Assembly (NCBI GenBank): GCA_024509875.1
Contig: JAMPIV010008525.1
Location: 1 to 64,000 of the forward strand
Reading direction: 5' to 3'
Length of the DNA: 64,000 bases
Source: Oreohelix idahoensis
Taxonomy: Eukaryota > Mollusca > Gastropoda > Stylommatophora > Oreohelicidae
In this document: positions 48,100-59,202 of the stretch, piece after piece
Numbering within the stretch: the first letter of the stretch is position 1
How the letters are laid out: the number at the start of each line of letters is the position of its first letter
Notes under the pieces: generated by a model
Databases searched by the model: none
Told to the model about the DNA's origin: nothing
The model's input: the letters and a program-made list of their open reading frames with translations, nothing else
Program-made: the position numbers and the translations under genes

Positions 48100-49486
48100 T
48101 TCTGAAGTTATGTGATACACGGCGGGAAATGATAAAGGTTAAGAAAGAGGTTCCTGAAGCAGCATGGCAATACAGTATGGTGAATAAAAATATTAGAAAG
48201 AAAATTAAAAAGGCCAAAGAAAAATGGGTAGCTGATCAATGTGAGTCCATTAATACGGGGCTAATAAAAGGTAACAACAAAGCAGCTTTCGACACATTAA
48301 GAAGACTATCAAAACCCCAACAGCCCAGGGTAACTGTCATAGAAGATAGCAATGGGGCTCTGCTCAGTGAAAATACAGCTGTAATGAGAAGGTGGTCAGA
48401 ATATTGTAAAGAATTATATAGCTGTAAACTTGACACCGACTATAGCATATTAAACAACATTAAGTGCGAAAACAGGGAACTCGGAAATGCAGCAATATTA
48501 CGGGAAGAAGTGGAAGAGGCTATATGTTCAATGAAAGGAGGGAAGTCACCTGGTGTGTATAATATCCCAGCAGAGCTCTTGAAATATGGAGGACCAGATA
48601 TAGTAAAAACAATGACAACATTATGCCAGAAGATATGGCGTACTAAAAAATGGCCAAAAGAATGGACGCAGTCATTAGTAATACCGCTTCCAAAGAAAGG
48701 AAATCTAAAAATGTGCAAGAATTACAGAACCATTAGCCTTATTAGTCATCCAAGTAAAGAGATGTTAAGGATACTTTTGAACAGAATAAAACAGAAATCA
48801 GAAGAAATCTTGTACGAGGAACAGGCTGGCTTTAGACTAAAAAGAAGTACCTCAGAACAAATCTTCAATATTAGATTACTGATCGAAAAACATCTCCAGC
48901 ATCAACGTGATTTATACCATAAATTCATCGATTTCACAAAAGCCTTCGATCGAGTCTGGCATGAAGGTTTATGGTAAATAATGAGAAAATTCAATTTTGA
49001 TACCAACATCATAGATATCATTGAAGCACTCAGTGCTGTTTTTGCAAGCAATGGCATTGGAGAATTTTTCAAAACAACTAGGAGTTCGTCAGGGATGTAT
49101 CCTGTCCCCAGTGCTCTTTAATATATATCTATAACATATCATGCAGGAGGCTCTCTACGATTATAAAACAACCATATCGATTGGAGGCCGACCTCTTTGC
49201 AATCTACGTTTTGCTGATGATATCGATCTTATAGCTGGAACAGAATCAGAACTTTAAGACCTTACCTCTAGTCTGGAGAAAGTAAAAAGAACGTATGGGA
49301 TGAAAAATACTATAGAAAAAAAGCATGATGTTGGTGAATACTCATAAGAAACATGTTCCGACCAACAATACGTTAAATGGGCAAACATTAGAAGAAGTTA
49401 ACACCTTTAAATATCTGGGGTCCACTATATGTAGTGATAGAAGATCAAGTAAAGAAATCAAGACAAGACTTGAGATGGCCTCAGCT

Positions 49487-49545
49487 CCCACCCCCCCCCC
49501 CCACCCCCCCCCCCAACCCAGCCCAAAACCCCCCCTCAAGCTGTG
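49487..49545. repeat. Poly-C filler replacing LINE sequence
   Basis: A C-rich tract joins the LINE at the place where the related copy at 26299 has about 140 bp coding for the NVIWKSN to AFEHK region. Either a deletion healed with filler or an assembly artefact. Confidence 0.7.
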
Positions 49546-50135
49546 CGAAGGATTCAGAAGAATTTTTACGCATTTGTCATAAAGAGCACAAAACAAATGT
49601 CTATGTTAGAGAGAAAACAAACACCTATGCAGGCCACCAAGAACCACTTTTGTCAATAGTGAAACGTCGAAAGCTCGCCTGGTTTGGGCATGTAACTCGT
49701 CATGACTCCCTTTCGAAAACGATCCTCCAGGGAAGAGTCGAAGGTAAACGGAGAAGAGGAAGGCAAAGAAAATCCTGGGCTGATAACATCAAAGAATGGG
49801 CAGGGCACGGTTTTTCCACACTTGTACGCATTGCTGAGGATAGAGAGCAGTGGAGGACCCTGTCTGCTGATGCTTCCACTATGGCACCCATGACGGGTTA
49901 CGGGTTGAGATGATGAGATGATGATAATTCGGTAAAAGGTTTTTGCCACATGATATATATTGGGTTGTAGGGATCGCTATTTTTGTAATTCCACCCAGTG
50001 GTAATTCTAATGATGAGCAAATATCTATGGGGTACTCGCTCAAATTCCAGCTCGGTATGATTCCGAGTGAGGGAGGTTTTGCCGTTATCACCGTGAGGAG
50101 GGGAGGGGCACAAAGTGTGTGAATATTTAGCCTTA

Positions 50136-50303
50136 GGCCGCTTACACACGAGCGTTTCTTGACGCGCGTTTCTCCCGCGTGACGAATGAAAGAGTACGGA
50201 TTTACAGACAGTCTCGCTCGGCTGAGCAGCCTGTAAATCTCTTACTCCTTCATTCATCACGCGTGAGAAACGCGCGTCAAGAAACGGTCGTGTGTAAGCG
50301 GCC
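50136..50303. mobile_element. Fold-back MITE, TTA target duplication (Harbinger-like)
   Basis: 168 bp whose two arms of about 70 bp are inverted copies: GGCCGCTTACACACGA and GTTTCTTGACGCGCGTTTCT at the left, with the same in inverse at the right. Flanked by TTA at 50133-50135 and 50304-50306, the 3-bp site typical of PIF/Harbinger elements. No coding capacity. Confidence 0.92.
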
Positions 50304-50435
50304 TTAGACAGCGTGGCGCGATCGTCGCTCGCGCGTTGTCGAAGAAAAAGCGGTAACGCTTGGCTGGGTTTTACCTGTGTGGATAGTTAGGAAGCGGAGT
50401 GAAGGGAGAAATGAGGTGGGTCTATGGCGATTGAG

Positions 50436-52708
50436 TGTCGTGAAACATTCTAAATCCACATATATAAATTAAAAGGTAAATGTAAAGCCTAACACATAAA
50501 TTCAATAAAAGGAAAGAAGAATGGTAAAGAACAGTGCTGTCACAATGACTGTACTCGAGACCCCCTTTTTCTACTTCGTCTGCAAATTGTAACGTTTCCA
50601 CGTTGATAGTAAAGCCTATAGCAGCATACACGCGTTTCCACAACACAATAAAACGTGTATTGCATTTCTAAGAAAACCTTGAGATACGCAAGCTGATTAA
50701 TGACCTAAATTAATACTAACATTAATTACACTACGTTAACATAAACGGAAAGACAGATGAACTTAGGATAGAAAGAGAGGGAGGGCTGAAAGCAGGAACG
50801 CATGCAACCCTAACACGCGTCTCGCGATACAAAATTAATACCCTCCCCGCGCGAAAGGCCAGAAGCACTAACTTTTTTTTCAAATCGACAGTGATAAAAA
50901 ACACTACCCATACGAGAGTTAGGTTTAAAAAACCTGAAAAACGCTTATTAGGAAACATGACATTATACTGGTTTACGTTTGAAAGCCTGACAGTACAGCA
51001 GACACCCTAAAAGTTTGGAAGTGAGGAGGTGGTAACAGCACGACTATCCTAGAAGAAAATACATATTTTGAACGCAGCCCCTTAGCCCCATAAAAACTTA
51101 TATATTTGGGTTCCTTAGGACTTGCTGACAAAGAATATGTTGAGTGTTACGCAAATAGTCTAGGAATTAACAAATTATAGCCAAAAGAAAATAGTGAGGG
51201 TGTCAGACAACACCAAATAATAATCGCACAGTGGCACTATTTTACGGGAAATGGGCCACCATGTAAAATCCTATTTGATTGGAATATAGGCAATTAAGAG
51301 CGTCAGTTCAGTGCCACATGTTAAAATAAACTTACTAAGAAACAGTGCGTTGAGAGCCAGATCATATTTTTCTAAATAAAAGTCTGGGACAGAGGCAGAT
51401 CGGAATTTGTGCCATTATTCATCGCCAGTCAACGTATCTGTGTATTATTTCCATGAATTGTGGTAAGCTTGATATATTCAATATCTTTTTAATGAAAATT
51501 GAATGTAAATTGATAATTTATGTCTGTATATGTGTGTGGTTCAGTAGCAAACATGAGGCAAGGCCTAAATCTTGCTCCAACCTGAACAGGAGGTGTCGGA
51601 GAAAAGTAAAACTGCATGGAATTGCCAAACAGTACACTGACACCTATCTTACTGACTAGAAAAAACTAATGCTGGAATTGCAGAGGCGTAGTAACCATTA
51701 GGGAGGAGTATACTGGTGTAAATTGTTTCAGATGAAGATGGCAGTTGGCCTATCGCTCTGAACTCAGTGTTTGTTCTGTATTGTGTTCAGTGTAGAAATA
51801 GATTATAAATTAGATCTGAAGTAGGAGGTACTACCTTCTTGTTTCAGGGACTGTGGTCCTAGTTATTGAAGCAGCACCTGGTCTGAGTTTTGCTGAATCC
51901 AGAGGCTGACAGCATACTCCTTGGTCCAGATAGCGACCAGTGAGGTGTCTCCAGAACACAGTGAAGCAATCGAGCAGAGGAGTCTTTTCCTGCCGCCATC
52001 ACGAAAGATAAGCTTCTGTGGCCAGAGTAGCTCAACATTATGTGCCCCCTCAAAAATTGACATTTTGTTAAACACAGAGGGACAATTAATTGGTTCAAAT
52101 GACAGGAACTGTGAACTTTTCCCAATACTATTTCCCCGATAATCAAACACTTGAAGTCATGATGAAAAAACAACAACCAAGCTTGAACAAAACCAGTATT
52201 ACCTCATATTACTACTGCACAAATTACACACATAGAATAATAATAATAAACTATGTCAATACAAAGTTCATATATATAACCTGTGTACATAATACTTGTA
52301 ATTACATTTGATTGTGATTCCTGGTTCACTGTGTAGTTGAATCAGTATATCCATTATTGACAAGAATTAATACATATATTTTTAAACTTAAACACTTGAC
52401 TCATTTAAGATAGTCTTATAGAGTGTTATATGTGTGTGAGTGTCATAGTGTTGTAAAGTGTTGTGGAATAAATTAAATTGTTTATCTGTCTGTTGTTGTT
52501 GTGACTTACACTTCATCATTTTCAATACCCTAGACATTCAACGTAGTCATCACAATATTCCAGAATAATTCTGACTGAGGTATAAATGTGGTAGCAAGTA
52601 AGGTTATCTGTAATACACCACACTTATTAGATACAGATACCTTCACAGCTGATCTCAGTCAGTACACTAAGTCCCCTATAAATATTTATAACATCCCACT
52701 TTACCACA
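50436..52708 (+). repeat. 5' LTR, 2273 bp
   Basis: From TGTCGTGAAAC to TTTACCACA. Matches the 3' LTR at 57013 with only scattered substitutions over the first 0.8 kb. Lacks about 140 bp that the 3' LTR and the solo LTR have. The junction at about 51280 lies between two GATTGG repeats. Poly-A signal candidates (AATAAA) occur at 50503, 50648 and 51364. Confidence 0.93.
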
Positions 52709-52713
52709 TATAT

Positions 52714-52730
52714 TGGGGTCCTGTCCGGGA
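52714..52730 (+). promoter_or_regulatory. Primer binding site candidate
   Basis: TGGGGTCCTGTCCGGGA lies 5 bp after the LTR. It resembles the proline-tRNA type PBS (TGGGGG-CTCGTCCGGGA) of other LTR elements. Confidence 0.6.
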
Positions 52731-52890
52731 TTTTGAATCTTTCCCTATTATAAATTAATAATAAAAATTTAAAAGGTATCCTTGGGTGGAATTAAATAAG
52801 GTTGAGCTCTCAGTGCATGTGGTGTCCTTGGATAAGTAATTACAGATTGTATTGTTTAGTTAGACATTACATACATTTACATGTTAGAAA

Positions 52891-54060
52891 ATGGCGGACC
52901 TGGCCAAATTTCGATCTGCTGCTGTGCAGACTGCTAAAGAGTTAGGAATGGACGGGCAAATTATGATTGCTTATGTCACTGCTGAATGTGACAAATATAT
53001 TGAACGGGAAGAAAGAAGATTAGAAAAAGAGGCTGAAAGAAAGTTAGAGGCTGAAAAAGAAATTAAGAGGTTGCAGATTGAGGCTGAGGCTAAGAAATTG
53101 GAGGCAGAAAGAGAAGAGAAACGATTAGCTGCAGAAAGGGAAGACAAGAGATTAGCTGCAGAAATGGAAGAGAAGAAATTAGCTGCAGAAAGGGAAGACA
53201 AGAGATTAGCTGCAGAAAGGGAAGCAGAAGATAAAAGATTACAAAGGGAACATGAGTTACGACTAAGGGAGTTTGAGTTTCAAGGCCATGCTCCTGAAAA
53301 TGGTGCCAGTCCCTTTACCTCCGATGCTGTTGCTAGTCAGGGAGCCTCAACCTCAGCTATGAATTTTCATTTAGATCATTTTGTTGAGAAAGAAGATGAT
53401 ATCGAGAGCTATCTAAATAGATATGAACTATTAGCTACCACGTATGGGTTAGAAAGAGAAAGGTGGAGCTTAAAGTTATCTCAAGGGCTTCGTGGGCAGC
53501 TTATGAAGTTTTTGCCAAAATGAGCAGAGGTGATCAAGAAAATTATGACATGCTAAAGCAGGCTCTTTTGTTAAGATATGAAAAGAACGCAGAATTTTAT
53601 AGGAAAAAATTTAGGAATACTAAACTACTGTCAGGTGAAACATATCACCAGTTCTCTGCACGGTTAGAGACATACTTGGAGAAATGGACTTCTCTGGGGA
53701 AAACCCAAGATCTTAAGGAAATGGTCCTTATAGAACAACTAAGAGAGTCCATGGCTCCAGACTTGAGAAAGTTTCTCATGGAACAAGGTGCAGAGAGACT
53801 GGGTGAGTTACTAAATGTTGCAGGAAGGTATCAAGCAGCTCAGGCAGAGGTATCAGGTAATAAAAAGAAACAGGTAGATAATTTTAAGGCACCATAGAAC
53901 TTTAATAAATTTGATCGTAGAGATCAAAACAAAGGTAAGCACCAGTTTGATAGGCCACGGTATGACAATAAAAATAAAACCCCACAATTCGATGAAAGGA
54001 AATATGATGAAAGAAAATCTTTCAACCAAGGAAGGAGGTGGTGTAAGAATTGTCAGATGA
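52891..54060 (+). pseudogene. gag of the first gypsy element
   Basis: Structural polyprotein that packages the element RNA. Starts MADLAKFRSAAVQ. A long charged coiled-coil spans aa 30-125 with repeated EDKRLAAE-type units. The capsid region contains YLNRYELLATTYGLERERWS. A 1-bp loss near 53503 moves the frame. It goes on with YEVFAKMSRGDQENYDMLKQ, HQFSARLETYLEKW and a basic tail, then a stop at 53896. The nucleocapsid knuckle WCKNCQMNNHDTDRY keeps CxxC and His but has Tyr at the fourth ligand position. Confidence 0.85.
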
Positions 54061-55400
54061 ACAATCATGACACTGACCGTTACAGAAGGAACCCTATAGT
54101 GATGGCCACCCTTCAGGTCAGGTCGACCTCAAGAAAGGAGGAGGATATTCTGATAGATACTACTCCCGATGAGATGAGGAAAGCACAGGCTGGGGATAAG
54201 ACCCTCAAGCCTTGTTTCAGGAAATTGTCAAAATCTCATACACCTCCAGGCAAGGGAGAATTTTATATGAAGAACAAACTGATTTATAGGAAGGCTGGAT
54301 CTGAATCCAATGGTCACGGACAGCTGGTCCTTCCCACTTCATATAGGACTAAAGTGTTGGAACTAGGGCATGCGATTCCCTTCAGTGGTCATATGGGGAT
54401 CAGCGCAACAGGACAGCGAATAGCTTGTCACTATTTCTGGCCAGGAATAACTGAAGATATCAAACGATATGTAAAATCCTGTCCAGAGTGCCAACGAGTA
54501 GCACCTAAGCATTGAACTGCACCAGCAACTCTGGGGGAAATGCCCATAGTGGGAACACCCTTTGAGAGAGTTGCCGTGGATCTTGTGGGACCTCTCACTC
54601 GAACTAAGAGGAGAACCAGCTACATTCTGACTGTGGTGGACACTTGTTCTATATGGGGAGAGGCGGTAGCCCTGTCATCGATTGATTCTAAGCATGTGGC
54701 AGAGGCATTACTCACAATTTTCACAAGGTTAGGCTTTCCCAATCAAATCTTGACTGATAATGGCTCTCAGTTCAAGGGGAAACTAACAGAAGAAGTTTTA
54801 AGGATCTTCCAGGCCAAACACTTCCATTGTAGTGTGTACCATCCCCAAGGGAACGGCCAAGTGGAAAGATTTAATGGCACGTTGATGTCGATCCTGAGAA
54901 AGTTGGCACACGAAAAACCAGATACATGGGACCAGTACCTTCACGCCGCCCTCTTTGCTTATCGGGAGGTACCCCATAGTTCAACCGGTATGGCCCCGGC
55001 AACATTATTATTTGGAAGGCCAATAAAAGGTCCACTTGAAGCGCTGTTAAGAACGTGGACTGATGAAAAGGCAGAGGAAAATATTACATCCTCATACCAA
55101 TATGTGAATGAGCTGACCACTCGTTTAAAAACTGGCTGGAAACTTGCCAATGAAAATTTGAGACAAGCCAGGAAGAAACATGCTGCCTATTTCAACAGGA
55201 AGGCTAAAGACAGAGATTTGGCTGTGGGAGAGAAGGTACTGCTTCTTCTCCCCGGTAGTCAGAATAAGTTACAAATTGGATGGCAAGGTCCATATACAGT
55301 TCTAGAGAAGGTGTCTAGAACCAATTATAAGATAGATAAGAAGGGGAAAGAAAAAATCTATCATGTGAATCTCCTGAAAAAATATTTGGAAAGAGAAAAT
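54061..55400 (+). pseudogene. Integrase of the first gypsy element, directly after gag
   Basis: Same frame as the gag end. Zinc-binding HHCC part at 54357-54500 (GHAIPFSGHMG, YFWPGITEDIKRYVKSCPEC), stop at 54513, then the catalytic core with Asp in VAVDLVGPL, Asp in ILTDNGSQF and Glu in GNGQVERFNGTL (D,D-35-E type). The C-terminal GPY/F module has WQGPYTVLEKVSRTNYKI and YHVNLLKKY. Inserts cDNA into the genome. No protease segment lies between the knuckle and this domain. Confidence 0.92.
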
Positions 55401-55439
55401 CAGGAAGAGACACACTTGTTGACCTTGTCCATTGCAATG

Positions 55440-56940
55440 GAGATGAAAAAGGAACCATTTTCATCATTTGAATATCCATTACACCCCTGTGAGACAGCGG
55501 CACAGGTGAAAATCAGTACACATTTAACGAAAAATCAGAAAGAGAGAGTGCAACAGGTTCTAGATAATCATGCAGAGGTGTTAACAGACCGACCAGGGCA
55601 TACAAACTTATTGGAATATGATATGAAACTGATAGACCCCACACCTGTCTGTATGAAACCCTATTCGATTCCTTTTGCTAAGGAGAAAGCTTTGAAGGAA
55701 GAGATAGACTATTTGTTGAAGGAAGGAATTATTTCACACAGTGAATCTTCGTATAGTTCCAGTGTTGTACTCTTAAGGAAACCCTCTGGATAACATAGAC
55801 TCTGTATAGATTACAGGAGACTGAATGCTATTACAGAAGGACAGGTGGATCCATTGCCGGATACAAATCAGTTGTTTGCCAGGCTAAATAAAGCTAAATA
55901 TTTCTCAAAAGTGGATCTGAGTAAAGGATACTATCAGATTCCAGTAAAGCCTGAGGTTAGACCATACCTAGCTTTTAGTACCTCAGAGGGACACTATGAG
56001 TTTAACAGATTGCCATTTGGATTGAAGAATGCGCCTAGTGTCTTCTCTAGAATGATGAGAAAATTATTGGACCCTCTGAATAACCCATGCATCACAAATT
56101 TCATGGATGATATCCTTATAGCAACAGAAACATTTGAGGAACACATTGACTCTCTGAACATGCTGTTTAATCGACTTAGAGAAGCGAATTTAACAGCCCG
56201 ACCAACCAAATGTTGCGTTGGATGTAAAGAATTAGAATTCTAGGGAGACACAGTCCATCAGGGAAACATGACCCCTGACCCCAAGAATTTAGAGAAACTA
56301 AAGAAAGCCCCGAGATCACAAACCAAGAAAGACGTGAGATCCTTTGTCTCATTATGTGGTTTCTATCAAAAGTATATCAAAAACTTTAATTCCATATGTG
56401 CACCGTTAACTGATCTGACACGTAAAGGAAATCCAGATCGAGTTACATGGACACCACAATGTGAATTGGCTTACCAGGAATTGAAGGAAAAGCTTACAAG
56501 CAAACCTATTTTGAAACTACCTGACTTAAGTCAAGAATTCATTGTAAGGACGGATGCCAGTAATATTGGGTTAGGTGCAACACTGCTACAGAAATCAGAT
56601 GCATTGGATGGGGAATTAAGCCCAGTGGCATATGCTAGCAGAAAGTTGAATAAAGCTGAAACCAATTACTCAACTAGCGAAAAAGAATGTCTTGCAATAG
56701 TATGGGCGATAAAGAAATTCAATATTTATCTGTATGGGAAGGCATTTAAGTTGCAAACGGATCACAAACCTTTGTCGTTTCTAGCGCAGGCTAGACATGA
56801 AAATTCTAGATTACTCCGTTGGTCATTACTGATGCAGCCATATGAGTTTAGCATAGAGTATATAAATGGAAAGACAAATCTGGGAGCGGATTTTTAAAGC
56901 CGCCATCCGTGTGATGAGAATCACCGTAAGCCCCAGAAAT
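55440..56940 (+). pseudogene. RT and RNase H of the first gypsy element, after integrase
   Basis: Continues the integrase frame. RT: VLTDRPGHTNLLEYDMKL, EGIISHSESSYSSSVVLL, stop at 55791, LCIDYRRLNA, FSKVDLSKGYYQIPV, FNRLPFGLKNAP and FMDDILIA (the YxDD box, at about 56103). Stop at 56241. RNase H: FIVRTDASNIGLGATLL, SEKECLAIVWAIKKF, LQTDHKPLSFL, then NLGADF with a stop at 56895 and a short continuation to 56940. Five stops in this and the two previous domains, no frameshift after 53503. Confidence 0.92.
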
Positions 56941-56997
56941 AATAATAAATTTCTCTATGTGTATATAGAATTATAGACTGACATATAACGTCTGTTT

Positions 56998-57012
56998 TAA
57001 GAGGGGAGAATT
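56998..57012 (+). promoter_or_regulatory. Polypurine tract
   Basis: TTAAGAGGGGAGAATTT ends directly before the 3' LTR. It would prime plus-strand DNA synthesis. Confidence 0.75.
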
Positions 57013-58605
57013 TGTCGTGAAACATTTTAAATCCACATATATAAATTAAAAGGTAAATGTAAAGCCTAACACATAAATTCAATAAAAGGAAAGAAGAATG
57101 GTAAAGAACAGTGCTGTCACAATGACTGTACTCGAGACCCCCTTTTTCTACTTCGTCTGCAAATTGTAACGTTTCCACGTTGATAGTAGAGCCTATAGCA
57201 GCATACACGCGTTTCCACAACACAATAAAACGTGTACTGCATTTCTAAGAAAACCTTGAGATACGCAAGCTGATTAATGACCTAAATTAATACTAACATT
57301 AATTACACTACGTTAACATAAACGGAAAGACAGATGAACTTAGGATAGAAAGAGAGGGAGGGCTGAAAGCAGGAACGCATGCAACCCTAACACGCGTCTC
57401 GCGATACAAAATTAATACCCTCCCCGCGCGAAAGGCCAGAAGCACTAACTTTTTTTTCAAATCGACAGTGATAAAAAACACTACCCATACGAGAGTTAGG
57501 TTTAAAAAACCTGAAAAACGCTTATTAGGAAACATGACATTATACTGGTTTACGTTTGAAAGCCTGACAGTACAGCAGACACCCTAAAAGTTTGGAAGTG
57601 AGGAGGTGGTAACAGCACGACTATCCTAGAAGAAAATACATATTTTGAACGCAGCCCCTTAGCCCCATAAAAACTTATATATTTGGGTTCCTTAGGACTT
57701 GCTGACAAAGAATATGTTGAGTGTTACGCAAATAGTCTAGGAATTAACAAATTATAGCCAAAAGAAAATAGTGAGGGTGTCAGACAACACCAAATAATAA
57801 TCGCACAGTGGCATGTTTTAAAGCCACTATTTTACGGGAAATGGGCCACCATGTAAAATCCTATTTGATTGGATAGAAGTAAATGTAAGGCTAAACACGA
57901 TTAGTCGGGCTAAAAATACTAATTTTTTGTTGTTAGGGAAATGGTATGACAAGGTTACCAATGTGGAACTGATGACAAGAACTGGACAAGTGCCAGTGGA
58001 ACAAGAGATGAGAAGAAGACGATGGCGATGGATAGGACACACACTGAGGAAACCTGTTGATAGCATTACAAGGCAGTCCTTGTTCTGGAACCCCCAGGGC
58101 AAGAGAGGCAGAGGAAGACCAAGAAGTACATGGAGAAGAGAGTTGGAAACAGAGGTGAAAATGATGAGGAGAACATGGAAAGAACTTGAGATGATGGCAC
58201 GTGACAGGAGGACTTGGCATGTGTTTGTTGAAGGCCTATGCTCCTTTGGGAGTGGAGGGTTATGAAATGAAAATGTTGTTAGGGAAACGTGAGTAGGGGT
58301 ACTTTTTTTGAAAAGCTGTGTAAACATGGCCCGATTGGTTAGACCCGCCAATATAGGCAATTAAGAGCGTCAGTTCAGTGCCACATGTTAAAATAAACTT
58401 ACTAAGAAACAGTGCGTTGAGAGCCAGATCATATTTTTCTAAATAAAAGTCTGGGACAGAGGCAGATCGGAATTTGTGCCATTATTCATCGCCAGTCAAC
58501 GTATCTGTGTATTATTTCCATGAATTGTGGTAAGCTTGATATATTCAATATCTTTTTAATGAAAATTGAATGTAAATTGATAATTTATGTCTGTATATGT
58601 GTGTG
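57013..58605 (+). repeat. 3' LTR (left part), interrupted by a LINE and by the second gypsy element
   Basis: Begins TGTCGTGAAAC. Corresponds to 50436-51539 of the 5' LTR, plus a segment of about 140 bp that the 5' LTR lost. It carries a LINE insertion at 57942-58273 and stops at 58605, where the LTR of the next element begins. Confidence 0.92.
57942..58273 (+). mobile_element. 5'-truncated LINE in the 3' LTR, 14-bp TSD
   Basis: Open coding sense [40 protein letters not shown], then [17 protein letters not shown]. Flanked by TGTTGTTAGGGAAA at 57928-57941 and 58274-58287. The same family is seen decayed at 11540 and 23366. No stops, so one of the youngest insertions here. Confidence 0.93.
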
Positions 58606-59202
58606 TGATGCCTCCTTTTTTGTATCCTTAACACTCACGGGTAGTCATCAGGGTCTACTTCGGTTGAGTGAGTACGCACCAACTTATGTTGATGTTAGTT
58701 TTTATAGATGTCTTCTGTCACGCACGAATATGCACAATTTGGTGTAGGGGATTCGTGCACGCTTGTGTCCAAGCAAGCCAGATGACGTCAGAGGTTAAAA
58801 TGAAAGCCGCATCTCATATATCCAGACAGAGAGTCTGTTGATTTGTTACTGTGTACCCATCATAATGGAACAAGTATATTTCTGGGACAGGACTTCTGAA
58901 TAGAAGCCCTTGTCGGCTTACCCCTGCGTAAGTCAGTGCCAGTGATTGTTAAAATTGAATGTATTTCTAATATGATTTCCAGTGACAGTGTTAGACATTG
59001 GTATCTAGCTAATCCCTTCTCGTTCAGGAGGGGTTATAATGGATCAACTTGATACTGAGCTGATAGTATCCTAAGGCTTTGAAGGATTTTATGCTCCGTC
59101 AGGGCGGCTCATTGATTTAAAGTATGGAAGCGCCGTCATACGTGACACGGCGTTCACGAGAGATGAACCAAGTATTTTAATTAACTTTATGCTGTATTAT
59201 CA
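58606..59202 (+). repeat. 5' LTR of the second gypsy element
   Basis: Starts TGATGCC and ends TGTATTATCA, followed by a PBS-like TGGTGGAGGTCAGGAT at 59205-59220. The start is fixed by the break in the 3' LTR of the first element. The end is inferred from the PBS, as the second LTR is outside the window. Confidence 0.65.

Larger units (their letters stand above)
46561..49923 (+). pseudogene. Near full-length LINE: APE, RT and C-terminal region, with insertions
   Basis: 5' leader 46561-46950. APE endonuclease 46950-47700 (FVVGTWNVRT, LGLAEVKWTG, TQLYAPTTD, VLGDWNAKIG, then after a stop at 47517 HGQIDFILVS and GSDDDMVLM). Linker 47703-48280 with the 117-bp insert. RT 48290-49240 (GGKSPGVYNIPAELL, IPLPKKGNLKMCKNYRTISL, EEQAGFRLKRSTSEQIFN, FIDFTKAFDRVWH; after a stop the FADD box at about 49212). 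EEVNTFKYLGSTI follows, then a poly-C filled gap at 49487-49545, then the C-terminal region as at 26299. Ends with GATGATGATA. A 6-bp repeat ATAATT flanks it (46553-46558, 49924-49929). Not functional. Confidence 0.9.
50436..58605 (+). mobile_element. Ty3/gypsy LTR retrotransposon with IN before RT (Gmr1-like), 3' LTR interrupted
   Basis: 5' LTR 50436-52708, PBS-like site at 52714, gag from 52891, then one reading frame through integrase, RT and RNase H to 56940, a purine-rich PPT, and a 3' LTR from 57013. The 3' LTR is cut at 58605 by the second gypsy element, so its end lies right of the window. The candidate left TSD TTGAG (50431-50435) cannot be checked on the right. Confidence 0.93.

Noticed and set aside
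50731..50958. A 75-codon frame repeated at 57308-57535 on the minus strand
   Set aside because: Identical because both lie in LTRs of one element; no domain, opposite to the element's transcription.
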